Part shown: positions 52,773 through 59,975 of the stretch, piece by piece
Position numbering within the stretch: position 1 is the first letter of the stretch
Layout: each line of letters starts with the position of its first letter
Assembly (NCBI GenBank): GCA_024398755.1
Contig: JAKSIQ010000005.1
Coordinates: 1 to 64,000 of the forward strand
DNA from: Bacteroidaceae bacterium
GTDB lineage: Bacteria; Bacteroidota; Bacteroidia; Bacteroidales; Bacteroidaceae
Length of the DNA stretch: 64,000 nucleotides
Reading direction: 5' to 3'
The notes under the pieces: generated by a model
The model's input: the letters and a program-made list of their open reading frames with translations, nothing else
What the model was told of the DNA's origin: nothing
Database searches by the model: none
Made by a program: the position numbers and the translations under genes

Positions 52773-53704
52773 TCTCCATTCTTACAGTCCTGATTGTCAT
52801 CCATTCCGACCTTTTCGGTCAGATGCCATTCGGACATGGCATGGATTTTGTCACTCCAAAGACTGTCATGTATGCAGAGAAGGATTCATGTCCACTTTAC
52901 ATGGACATTTATGAACCCGAAAATGCCGTCAACGCCCCGACAGTCATCTTCATGTTCGGAGGCGGATTCATTGGCGGACAACGCAACGGATTTGCAGAAC
53001 GTGCATGGTGTACCACATTGAGCCGTAACGGAATCCGCGCAGTGGCAATAGACTACCGTCTCGGACTGAAGGGTATGCACAGGATAGGCCTCAAATCGGT
53101 AGCCATGCTTAGAAATGCCATCAGCATGGCTGTTGAAGATTTGTACAGTGCCAGTCTGTATCTGATTGCACACCAGGATGAACTGGAGATAGACTGCAGC
53201 AGGATTGTGCTGGCAGGGTCAAGCGCTGGCGCGATATCGGTTCTTCAAGGCGAATACGAACTGTGTAACGGACACGACATAGCATCGGAACTGCCGGACG
53301 GTTTCAATTATGCCGGTGTCATTTCATTCTCCGGTGCAATTTTTTCAGAAGACGGCAGAATCAGGTACAAGGACATGGATCCATGCCCGCACTTCATGCT
53401 CCATGGGACAAGTGACCACATTGTCCTTTATAAAGGCATACGGTTCTTCAATCAGAACTTTGCCGGCACCGACCGTATTGCCAGGACTTTCATCAAAAAG
53501 GAATTTCCCTGCAGAATCATGCGTTTCAAGGGAAACGGTCACGAGATTTCATCAATATACAACACGCTGGCTGACGAATGCATCAGTTTCATAGACAGAT
53601 ACGTCACAGGGAAATCCGAATGCATATCAGATGCAATGCTGTCTGACCCGGCAATTGCCCCAACAGAATGGGGAGCGGGGTCTTTCGGGAAACTCTATCA
53701 TTAA
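52757..53704 (+). CDS. Secreted alpha/beta hydrolase (esterase-like)
   Basis: A 315-residue exported esterase-like protein with a signal peptide (to about residue 20). The oxyanion motif is FGGGFIGGQ (about 58-66). The catalytic Ser lies in [10 protein letters not shown] (near residue 156), with the acid in HGTSDHIV and the His in GNGHEIS (near 257). The triad is therefore complete, as in hormone-sensitive-lipase-type or feruloyl-type esterases. It overlaps alaS by 16 nt but is probably an accessory gene without functional link. Substrate unknown. Confidence 0.85.
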   Translation: MFKRIISILTVLIVIHSDLFGQMPFGHGMDFVTPKTVMYAEKDSCPLYMDIYEPENAVNAPTVIFMFGGGFIGGQRNGFAERAWCTTLSRNGIRAVAIDYRLGLKGMHRIGLKSVAMLRNAISMAVEDLYSASLYLIAHQDELEIDCSRIVLAGSSAGAISVLQGEYELCNGHDIASELPDGFNYAGVISFSGAIFSEDGRIRYKDMDPCPHFMLHGTSDHIVLYKGIRFFNQNFAGTDRIARTFIKKEFPCRIMRFKGNGHEISSIYNTLADECISFIDRYVTGKSECISDAMLSDPAIAPTEWGAGSFGKLYH

Positions 53705-53718
53705 CTGTTTTCAGATTA

Positions 53719-53748
53719 CGTCAGCCTGCAAAAGCTGGCGGTTTTATT
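53719..53748 (+). terminator. Terminator after the esterase gene
   Basis: CGTCAGC (53719-53725) pairs with GCTGGCG (53734-53740), with one G-U pair, and is followed by GTTTTATT. It overlaps the last codons of the convergent helicase gene. Confidence 0.55.
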
Positions 53749-55204
53749 CTTCCAGACCTTCTTTCGGCCAGTTGACCAGAAAAACCCTGGATGTGGAACG
53801 CGTCAGAGCTGTGTACAGCCATCGCATGTAATCACGTCCCTGCTCCTCCTGCGGTATATATCCCTGATCAATGAAAATGTTCATCCACTGGCCGCCCTGA
53901 GCCTTGTGACAGGTAACAGCATAAGCATATTTTACCTGTAACGCATTAAAATGAGGGTCCTTCCGCAAGTTCTCCATGCGTTCCCTGCCGGACTTTATGT
54001 GAGCATAGTCAGACATGACATTCTGGAACAGTGAATCCTGCTGTTCTTTGGTCAGCGACGGTGATTCGCTATGCAGAGTGTCAAGCAGGAGTGTGGCTTC
54101 CATTTCATAATCGGAATAATCCGGAAAACGAAGGACCGCATCAATGAAACGGAATCCATACAGTTCCCGCTCACGACGTACACGAAATACGGTAGCCACA
54201 TCGCCATTTGCTATGAACGAAGGTATCGAAGCCTGCACACCGGTTGCGTCTGCAACAGCAGCAGTTTCCATGGCAGTCCAATAATAATTGTTCTTGACAA
54301 TCATAAGACTGTCACCGCGACACAATTCATCTTCCCGGTCAAGCACTGACGCACGTATCCCATTATTGTAAATCTGTGCCCTCTTGTTTGAGCGGCAAAG
54401 AACCATGGTCTCATCAATTCCATCACGACTGTAACAGGTACTGATGGTTTCAACAAGATCGGCTCCCGTTATTGATATCACATCAGTACATCCTTTCAAT
54501 CTGAATCTGAAAGGGCACACCTTATACCGGGAAGTGTCTTCCAGCATATTTCTAAGGCATGTAGCATTGCTCAGTATGCCCGAATCGCCATTCTGACGCA
54601 TTACACCACGCAGACAGAATTCAGTGACACTTATGCCATACGCTTCAAGCCGACCTGGCTGAAGAGCCGGACTGTCCTCCTGTCCTACAGGTGGTAGCTG
54701 GGCTACATCGCCCAACAGGAGCAGTCTGCAGTTCTTACCGGAATATACATAGCTGACAAGGTCATCAAGAAGCCGTCCCGAACCGAAGCCAGAACCAGAA
54801 AGTCCTTCATTTGATATCATTGATGCCTCATCGACAAGAAACAGGGTATTCTCATGCATATTGCGGTCCAATTGAAAACACTCCGCATCAAGAATTGATT
54901 TCTGACGGTATATCTTCTTGTGAATGGTATATGCAGGATGACCGGAACTTAGAGAAAAAACCTTTGCGGCACGGCCGGTGGGAGCCAGCAGGACGGAACG
55001 TCCGTGCATTGCGGACAATGCCATTACCAAAGCACCTACCAGAGTGGTCTTGCCAGTACCGGCATATCCCTTCAAAATGAAAGCGGGCTTGACGGCATCG
55101 GCACATGAAACGAAATGAGCAAGCATGGAAATGACTTTTTCCTGCTCGGGCGTAGGCTCAAACGGGAATTTTTCCATAATACGTTCATATACCTGAGTTT
55201 CCAC
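53744..55204 (-). CDS. RecD/Pif1-like superfamily 1 helicase
   Basis: A DNA helicase-like ATPase of 486 aa. Walker A is GYAGTGKTTLVGAL (about residues 46-59). Further motifs are LLAPTGRAAKV (Ia), LVDEASMIS (II), LLLGDVAQLPPVG (III), VKYAYAVTCHKAQGGQW (V) and WLYTALTRSTSRVFLVN (VI). It is far shorter than RecD2 and lacks the long N-terminal region, so it fits the small Bacteroidota type often annotated as an AAA ATPase. No recB or recC is nearby. Its role, probably in repair, is not evident from context. Confidence 0.88.
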   Translation of the reverse strand: METQVYERIMEKFPFEPTPEQEKVISMLAHFVSCADAVKPAFILKGYAGTGKTTLVGALVMALSAMHGRSVLLAPTGRAAKVFSLSSGHPAYTIHKKIYRQKSILDAECFQLDRNMHENTLFLVDEASMISNEGLSGSGFGSGRLLDDLVSYVYSGKNCRLLLLGDVAQLPPVGQEDSPALQPGRLEAYGISVTEFCLRGVMRQNGDSGILSNATCLRNMLEDTSRYKVCPFRFRLKGCTDVISITGADLVETISTCYSRDGIDETMVLCRSNKRAQIYNNGIRASVLDREDELCRGDSLMIVKNNYYWTAMETAAVADATGVQASIPSFIANGDVATVFRVRRERELYGFRFIDAVLRFPDYSDYEMEATLLLDTLHSESPSLTKEQQDSLFQNVMSDYAHIKSGRERMENLRKDPHFNALQVKYAYAVTCHKAQGGQWMNIFIDQGYIPQEEQGRDYMRWLYTALTRSTSRVFLVNWPKEGLEE

Positions 55205-55257
55205 TGTTATTATTTACTAAAAGTCCCTCTTTTTTATTTAAATACCGATAATTGTTC

Positions 55258-55265
55258 TATTTTTG
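55258..55265 (+). promoter_or_regulatory. -7 box of the membrane-anchored protein gene
   Basis: TATTTTTG lies 32 bases before the ATG at 55298. No TTG at the usual -33 distance. Confidence 0.4.
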
Positions 55266-55297
55266 CGAAGCGAAAATAACAAAATAACTGACCACAT

Positions 55298-56059
55298 ATG
55301 AAAAAAGTCATCAACATTCTTCTTGCCCTGTGTATTGCCGGACTCGCATACATATACTATGGAAGTATAATGGGTCCTATCAATTTCCAGAAAGAAAAAA
55401 CCATACGTGACAATGCCGTCATTGCCAAACTTAAGGCAATCAAGGACGCTCAGGCTGAGTACAACAATGCTTACGGCAATGGTTACTGTGACAATTTCGA
55501 CACACTGATAGCATTTGTAAGAGACGGCCGTCTGCCAATTGTCAAGATGATAGGTAATCTTACCGATGACCAGTTGGAAGCCAACTGGACAGAAGGAAAG
55601 GTACTGAAGTTGTACGAGGACGCATATACGGCAGAAGCAATGGCCCAGAACATGAAGGGCTCAAAAGCAAAAGAAAAGGAGAAGCTTGCCAAGCAGCTTT
55701 GGGATTCCGCAGCAGCTGCCGGTTTCATCAGTTACAATGAAGATGGAAGCAAGGAATTCTCATTCTACCGCGATACAGTATGGGTTGACATGACAGACTC
55801 ACTGTTCCATGGCACCATCAATGTTGATTCGCTCAAATTTGTTCCATACTCTGATAACAAGCAGTTTGACCTGTCAATTGCAGCAGACACATCGGCCAAG
55901 ACCGGTCTTGTCCAGTATTCATTCATAGTACAGGCTCCGTACGAATGGTATCTTGGTGGTCTTGAGAAGCAGGAAATCATCAATCTGCTTGAGCAGTGCG
56001 ACGCCCGCGGTGTCTTCCGTGGCCTTCAAGTCACCAACGAATCAGGTAACTGGGAATAA
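55298..56059 (+). CDS. Membrane-anchored protein of unknown function
   Basis: A 253-residue protein with one N-terminal transmembrane helix (about 5-25) and a helical segment with pilin-like spacing (about 45-60). A periplasmic domain of mixed composition follows. I do not recognise a named family. A terminator (56086-56123) separates it from rsmD, so it is a single-gene unit with its own -7 box. No catalytic motif was seen. Confidence 0.7.
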   Translation: MKKVINILLALCIAGLAYIYYGSIMGPINFQKEKTIRDNAVIAKLKAIKDAQAEYNNAYGNGYCDNFDTLIAFVRDGRLPIVKMIGNLTDDQLEANWTEGKVLKLYEDAYTAEAMAQNMKGSKAKEKEKLAKQLWDSAAAAGFISYNEDGSKEFSFYRDTVWVDMTDSLFHGTINVDSLKFVPYSDNKQFDLSIAADTSAKTGLVQYSFIVQAPYEWYLGGLEKQEIINLLEQCDARGVFRGLQVTNESGNWE

Positions 56060-56085
56060 TCAGGTACGCCTGAAAACCACATCAT

Positions 56086-56123
56086 GAATCCATCTGCCAC
56101 ATAAAAGCGGATGGATTCTTTTT
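56086..56123 (+). terminator. Terminator before rsmD
   Basis: GAATCCATC (56086-56094) pairs with GATGGATTC (56110-56118) around a 15-nt loop, followed by five T. Confidence 0.85.
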
Positions 56124-56142
56124 ACTCTAAGAAATACAGACT

Positions 56143-56673
56143 ATGAGAGTGATAAGCGGCATATACAGACACAGACACTTTGACGTTCCAAGAACATTCA
56201 GTGCACGCCCCACAACAGACTTTGCGAAAGAGAACCTTTTCAATGTCCTTGCAAACAGAATTGACTTTGACGGAGCAAATGCACTTGACCTGTTCTCCGG
56301 GACAGGCAGCATAAGCATTGAACTGGTTTCGCGGGGTTGCAGCAAAGTTGTATCGGTAGAAAAGGAACCTGCCCATTACAATTTCATATGTAAGGTTATG
56401 GAAACGGTAGGCACAAAAGCCTGTCTGCCAATAAAAGGTGATGTATTCAAATACATAGCCAATTGCAATGCCCAGTTTGATTTCATTTTTGCCGACCCGC
56501 CATACCAGCTTGAAAATCTTGCCGACATTCCAGACCTTATTTTTCAGAACAACCTGCTTGCCACAGACGGCATATTTGTACTGGAGCACGGCAAAGCAAA
56601 CGATTTTTCAAGCCACCCGCGTTTCACAGACAAACGTGTTTACGGCTCAGTGAACTTTTCGTTCTTCAAATAA
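56143..56673 (+). CDS. rsmD: 16S rRNA guanine-N2 methyltransferase RsmD
   Basis: SAM-dependent enzyme (176 aa) that methylates G966 of 16S rRNA. The start RVISGIYRHRHFDVP fits the family. Motif I is DLFSGTGSISIEL (about 48-60), and the catalytic DPPY appears in FIFADPPYQ (near residue 118). The stop codon TAA (56671-56673) forms the first three bases of the 8-bp target duplication of the downstream mobile element, so the gene is intact. Confidence 0.95.
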   Translation: MRVISGIYRHRHFDVPRTFSARPTTDFAKENLFNVLANRIDFDGANALDLFSGTGSISIELVSRGCSKVVSVEKEPAHYNFICKVMETVGTKACLPIKGDVFKYIANCNAQFDFIFADPPYQLENLADIPDLIFQNNLLATDGIFVLEHGKANDFSSHPRFTDKRVYGSVNFSFFK

Positions 56674-56678
56674 AAAAA
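56671..56678. repeat. Left target-site duplication (TAAAAAAA)
   Basis: Eight bases directly before the left inverted repeat, identical to 59270-59277. An 8-bp duplication is the length expected for the IS1595 family. Confidence 0.9.
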
Positions 56679-56701
56679 GGGAACTATATACGTGTTGTCC
56701 A
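56679..56701 (+). repeat. Left terminal inverted repeat
   Basis: Twenty-three bases, the exact reverse complement of 59247-59269. Confidence 0.95.
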
Positions 56702-56745
56702 CGAATTTGACGTAACTAATTGAAAAAGACTGGATTTTATGAAAG

Positions 56746-56799
56746 AAAAGGCTAAGTTATTATGTATAGTAATATAGATACGATAAGACTTAGCCTTTT
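56746..56799 (+). promoter_or_regulatory. Hairpin before the transposase start
   Basis: AAAAGGCTAAGT (56746-56757) pairs perfectly with ACTTAGCCTTTT (56788-56799) around a 30-nt loop. The stem ends 4 bases before the ATG at 56804, where ribosomes would bind. Such a hairpin could mask the start on transcripts entering from rsmD. Confidence 0.6.
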
Positions 56800-56803
56800 A
56801 ACT

Positions 56804-57785
56804 ATGATAGACTTCAGCCGTTTTAACTCTTTTTTCGCCCTCACCACTTACTTTGATACTGAGGCAAAATGCAAGAAAGCCATTGCCGAATCCCGTTGGG
56901 AGAAAGGCGATGTTGTATGCCCTTTCTGTGGTGAGCATCATTGCACCTCACGCACCGATGGACGCTACCATTGTGCACATTGCAAGGCAAATTTCTCTGT
57001 CCTCGTGGGTACTATCTTTGAGAATACCAAGATTAGTCTTACCAAGTGGTTTATGGCTATGTACCTTATATCTACCCACAAGAAGGGTATCTCTTCTGTT
57101 CAGTTGGCTACCGACATTGCGGTTACACAGAAAACCGCTTGGTTCATCCTCCATAAGGTTCGCACCCTTTATGCACAGCATAATGTGATTGGACTCTATG
57201 GACACGTGGAGTGCGATGAAATGTACCTTGGTGGTAGGGAAACCAACAAGCACGAGAGCAAGAAGACAGCGAAGACTCAAGGCCGTTCTACCAAGGTTAA
57301 GCAGCCTATCTTCGGTATGGCTATGGTTTGGAAGGATGAAACCGTGGACTATGAGACGGGTGAGGTTAAGGAGAAGACTCATACCCTCGTTAACGTGCGA
57401 AAGGTGGCTGACGCACAGGCTTGCACCCTTATCCCTATCATCGAGAAATATGTGGCTGAGGGTAGCCTTATCATCACCGATGAACTCAGTGCTTACAACA
57501 GCATTGATACTACCAAATACACCCACGCAATCGTGCGTCACGGTGCTAAGGAGTATGTCTGCGGTGGCAATTCCACTAATGGTATTGAAGGCTTTTGGGG
57601 ACAGTTCAAAAGGATGGTTTTTCGGCACATACCATTTCGTTACCAAGAGGTATCTTCAGAGGTACATTGACGAGGCTGTATATCGTTTCAACACGAAGGA
57701 ACTGACTGCATCCGATAGATTTGCGGATATGTTTGCTGCTGCTATCGGCAAGGTTCAGTATAAGGATGTGAAAATTGCAGCTTAG
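56804..57785 (+). pseudogene. ISXO2-like (IS1595) transposase, frameshifted
   Basis: The first frame (56804-57670, 288 aa) has an N-terminal zinc ribbon (CPFCGEHHC and CAHCK, about residues 34-56) and the DDE domain: Asp in HVECDEMYLGG (near 142), Asp in LIITDELSAYNS (near 226) and Glu in NGIEGFWGQFKR (near 267). A run of five T at 57618-57622 then shifts the frame, giving an unrelated tail. The expected tail (FGTYHFVTKRYLQRYIDEAVYRFNTKE, seen as HFVTKRYLQRYIDE and RFNTKELTASDRF) continues in the +1 frame to 57785. One T too many explains it. All three catalytic acids precede the shift, but the conserved C-terminal helix is lost. Confidence 0.88.
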
Positions 57786-57836
57786 TGCATCATTTTTCAG
57801 TTTAGAAACTATTTATTGTATAGAAGAGAATGTTTT

Positions 57837-57868
57837 TTTGTTATTCTCAATAATTTTTGGTATATTTG
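57837..57868 (+). promoter_or_regulatory. Promoter of the passenger genes
   Basis: TTTG (57837-57840), 20 nt, then TATATTTG (57861-57868), an excellent Bacteroidota promoter between the transposase and the first passenger gene. The ATG at 57907 lies 38 bases downstream. Passenger expression therefore need not depend on the transposase. Confidence 0.72.
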
Positions 57869-57906
57869 ATTATGCCGCCAAATAATAATAATTGCGGAGT
57901 CGATTT

Positions 57907-58065
57907 ATGATATTAACTGAAGAAATGATAAAGAGCCTTCCCGTCATTACTGAGGAAGAAGAGAAGAACAACTACTGGGATGCGGAGGAGTTTATCAATG
58001 AAGGTTTAGCCAAGTTCGACAAGGCTATTGCTGAAATTGATAAACTGTATGAATCAAAGCATTAG
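57907..58065 (+). CDS. Small acidic protein in the mobile element
   Basis: A 52-residue reading frame starting MILTEEMIKSLPVITEEEE and ending DKLYESKH. It is strongly acidic, probably two helices, with no signal or membrane segment. It follows a good promoter and overlaps the next gene by 17 nt in another frame (ATG at 58049 lies inside its last codons), which suggests translational coupling. Size, charge and coupling recall antitoxins, but no antitoxin family was recognised. It is shorter than usual gene-calling limits. Confidence 0.6.
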   Translation: MILTEEMIKSLPVITEEEEKNNYWDAEEFINEGLAKFDKAIAEIDKLYESKH

Positions 58066-58816
58066 AATCTATGTACCCAAGGCCCTCCACCTTCACGATA
58101 TTATCCAAGCAAAATACACGGAGTTATACAGACAGTGGAGACGGGCAAATCCTACAAGTAGGGATTATCCGATAATCAAACTAAGGCAGAACATCGCAAA
58201 AGCATATAGCGTTGTTAAGCAATCATTCCCACAGACTTCTTTTAAACAATCTACCTTCATCCCTTGGAGTAGTAAGGGATGGTATGAATTGTACCATTTC
58301 CATTGGTACTTTGCGATTTCTTTTGTGAAAGATAGGCGGGGCAATATTAGAGCGCAAATAGAGGATGCTCATTATGAAGGTGAACACCATAACGATACAC
58401 TCACATCTCAACCTTATGATGAAAGTCAAATCAGAAATAGCAAAATCGTACTCAAAGAAAATGATATTCGCAATATGGTTAGAAGATGTATTCGTGAGAT
58501 TATCCAAGAGTCGGCATCGGTAAAACGGATTGGTAAATATACGGCGATTGATGGCGATTGGTGGGATGGTATACCAAAAGGATTGGAATCTAAAGGTTGT
58601 GGGCTCCAAGATGTAAGAATGTACGATTATAAAAATGAAACCATCGCATTATGGAGACGATGCGATAATCTTAAGTATTTCTACGCAAAGATAGTTCCCG
58701 ATAAAGGTAAAGATACAAAATGGCAAGCTATGAAACTTTCAGAAGTTCCAATCGTTATAAGGAATGATTTCTCAACAATTAATCCTTTGGGGCACGAACC
58801 GTATCTTCCATTTTAA
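58049..58816 (+). CDS. Passenger protein of unknown function in the mobile element
   Basis: A 255-residue basic protein starting MNQSIRIYVPKALHLHDIIQ (ATG 58049; a TTG 21 bases upstream is less likely). It is rich in Tyr, Trp and His, with FIPWSSKGWYELYHFHWYF (about 70-90) and a helical segment ENDIRNMVRRCIREIIQES (about 134-152). That helical segment resembles a motif common in phage-borne hypothetical proteins. No signal or membrane helix and no known catalytic motif were seen. Its end overlaps the convergent zinc-finger gene by 38 nt. Function unknown; coupled to the acidic small protein. Confidence 0.75.
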   Translation: MNQSIRIYVPKALHLHDIIQAKYTELYRQWRRANPTSRDYPIIKLRQNIAKAYSVVKQSFPQTSFKQSTFIPWSSKGWYELYHFHWYFAISFVKDRRGNIRAQIEDAHYEGEHHNDTLTSQPYDESQIRNSKIVLKENDIRNMVRRCIREIIQESASVKRIGKYTAIDGDWWDGIPKGLESKGCGLQDVRMYDYKNETIALWRRCDNLKYFYAKIVPDKGKDTKWQAMKLSEVPIVIRNDFSTINPLGHEPYLPF

Positions 58817-59183
58817 CATAAAATGGGTGAGCATCTGCCTTAGAAAACTTATAGGTATCATTGCAATGCTTACATATCGGATGTATGTAGTACTCTTGAC
58901 CAATCTGTAAATGCCCTCCAATGAACTCATTTCTTTCTCTCAGACAAGATGGGCAAATATGTGGTTCATAGGGAAAATGATGACTCGTATGTAGTTGCTC
59001 CCAGTATTCAGCCCAAGAATTGCAGTTGCTATTTGTGGGAGGAGTACTTGTTGAATTCTTTTGATGATAAGCAATAACATATCCTTCTCTTTGAACACCA
59101 AGTTTTGCAAGAACAAAAAGGATGATACGATATATGAAAGAATACATATCTCTTTCATTTAATGTTATAGTTTTCTTTTCCAT
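58779..59183 (-). CDS. Zinc-finger/HNH-like protein in the mobile element
   Basis: A 134-residue protein encoded opposite to the other element genes. The C-terminal half holds a treble-clef-like arrangement: CPSC (near 80-83), GGH (near 93-95) and HPICKHCN (near 106-113), as in HNH-type nuclease folds. The N-terminal half is hydrophobic and helical without a clear membrane segment. Whether it cuts DNA cannot be told from the sequence. The -7 box ends 5 bases before the ATG, so the mRNA may be leaderless; an internal ATG (residue 13) is an alternative start. Confidence 0.7.
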   Translation of the reverse strand: MEKKTITLNERDMYSFIYRIILFVLAKLGVQREGYVIAYHQKNSTSTPPTNSNCNSWAEYWEQLHTSHHFPYEPHICPSCLRERNEFIGGHLQIGQEYYIHPICKHCNDTYKFSKADAHPFYVKMEDTVRAPKD

Positions 59184-59190
59184 ACTTGCA

Positions 59191-59228
59191 AAGATAAAGA
59201 AAGCCCACAGATGATTGACAACTGTGGG
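59191..59228 (-). promoter_or_regulatory. Promoter region of the zinc-finger gene, with a dyad
   Basis: On the minus strand TATCTTTG at about 59190-59197 is preceded by an inverted repeat CCCACAG/CTGTGGG (59204-59210 with 59222-59228, 11-nt loop). A TTG inside the loop (59216-59220 region) is about 22 nt from the -7 box. The dyad could be an operator or the 5' end of a folded leader. Confidence 0.45.
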
Positions 59229-59246
59229 ATATTTTCTTTTAGACTA

Positions 59247-59269
59247 TGGACAACACGTATATAGTTCCC
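59247..59269 (-). repeat. Right terminal inverted repeat
   Basis: Twenty-three bases, the exact reverse complement of 56679-56701. Confidence 0.95.
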
Positions 59270-59277
59270 TAAAAAAA
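59270..59277. repeat. Right target-site duplication (TAAAAAAA)
   Basis: Identical to 56671-56678. On the minus strand it also supplies the T-run of the tRNA-Pro terminator. Confidence 0.9.
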
Positions 59278-59312
59278 ACAGGTAACTGCCTACTTTATTG
59301 ACAATTACCTGT
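59271..59312 (-). terminator. Terminator of tRNA-Pro
   Basis: On the minus strand ACAGGTAA (about 59305-59312) pairs with TTACCTGT (about 59278-59285) around a loop of about 19 nt, followed by eight T (59271-59278 region). The mobile element inserted at the end of this T-run and left the terminator usable. Confidence 0.72.
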
Positions 59313-59322
59313 CTTTCTTCAG

Positions 59323-59397
59323 TCGGGGTGACTGGATTCGAACCAGCGACCACACGCCCCCCAGACGCGTACTCTAACCGGGCTGAGCTACACCCCG
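59323..59397 (-). tRNA. tRNA-Pro (anticodon GGG)
   Basis: Cloverleaf on the minus strand: acceptor CGGGGTG/CACCCCG, D arm TAGCTCAGCCCGGTTAGAG, and anticodon loop CTGGGGG on the stem CGCGT/GCGTG, giving anticodon GGG. T arm GGTTCGAATCC, discriminator A. CCA is not encoded. The anticodon stem contains G-U pairs. Confidence 0.93.
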
Positions 59398-59435
59398 CTG
59401 ACAACGGATACCACAAGGGCCTCCTTAAATCGGCG

Positions 59436-59466
59436 CAAAGGTATTCCTTTTTGTCTGATTATCCAA
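59436..59466 (-). promoter_or_regulatory. Promoter of tRNA-Pro
   Basis: On the minus strand TTG (59464-59466), 20 nt, then TACCTTTG (59436-59443). The tRNA 5' end lies 38 bases downstream. Confidence 0.7.
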
Positions 59467-59495
59467 GTTCGGATGTGATTTTTTCAAAACGGATT

Positions 59496-59849
59496 TCAAC
59501 CTTCCCGAAGGAAATCAAGCATTTCCAGAAACAGGCTTTTGGAAAGATCCGCAGTTGCGGTCCGGCCATAGCAGTCTGTCAGAAGCACTTCAGCATTATT
59601 CCCGTCTTCAAGGCAAAGTGACACCAGAAGGTCATATTGATGGCAGTCAAACAGAACGCTGCCTGTCACTTCACGTGCCTGATATTGCAGAGAACGCACC
59701 GTCTGCTGCATTCCATCAAGCAGTGCAAGGACAATATAGGCTTCGCCGGCCTGAGCCCACAGCAGGCACCCGTTGCCATTGTATTGCCAGCCACGTTCGG
59801 CTGCAGCCGTTTCCAATGCAGCGGCAAGTATCTGAACAAACGGTTTCAT
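59496..59849 (-). CDS. Hypothetical cytoplasmic protein
   Basis: A 117-residue protein that I do not recognise. It starts MKPFVQILAAALETAAAERGWQ, is mixed alpha/beta with no signal peptide, and carries a C-terminal helix (LSKSLFLEMLDFLRE). It stands alone between tRNA-Pro and the divergent outer membrane protein gene. Its codon use looks like that of the surrounding core genes, so it is probably real. Confidence 0.65.
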   Translation of the reverse strand: MKPFVQILAAALETAAAERGWQYNGNGCLLWAQAGEAYIVLALLDGMQQTVRSLQYQAREVTGSVLFDCHQYDLLVSLCLEDGNNAEVLLTDCYGRTATADLSKSLFLEMLDFLREG

Positions 59850-59927
59850 CTGCCGGCAAAACTACAAAAAAAACATAAATGCACAGAATGCATACATAAT
59901 CATTATCAAAAGCCACGTATTTTTATG

Positions 59928-59935
59928 TATGTTTG
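59928..59935 (+). promoter_or_regulatory. -7 box of the large outer membrane protein gene
   Basis: TATGTTTG lies 40 bases before the ATG at 59976. It rules out the longer upstream frame that begins at 59637. No clear -33 element. Confidence 0.5.
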
Positions 59936-59975
59936 GGTTCGGATAACAGTTTTTCACCGGCTTACCAATCTGAAA

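Larger units (their letters stand above)
56679..59269 (+). mobile_element. IS1595/ISXO2-type element with passenger genes
   Basis: A 2,591-bp element bounded by perfect 23-bp inverted repeats (56679-56701 and 59247-59269, beginning GGGAACTATATACG) and a perfect 8-bp duplication outside them. It encodes an ISXO2-like transposase (frameshifted), a small acidic protein, a 255-residue protein and, on the other strand, a 134-residue zinc-finger protein. A plain IS1595 element is about 1 kb, so roughly 1.5 kb is passenger DNA. Base composition is visibly more AT-rich in the passenger part than in the flanks. It sits between convergent rsmD and tRNA-Pro. Clean ends and perfect duplication point to a recent insertion. 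Confidence 0.93.

Noticed and set aside
57610..57630. Programmed -1 frameshifting in the transposase
   Set aside because: The correct tail is in the +1 frame, and no classical slippery heptamer with downstream stem was seen. A one-base insertion is simpler.
59637..59975. N-terminal extension of the large outer membrane protein
   Set aside because: The extension lacks a signal peptide, overlaps the antisense hypothetical gene and contains the -7 box. A normal signal peptide begins at 59976.
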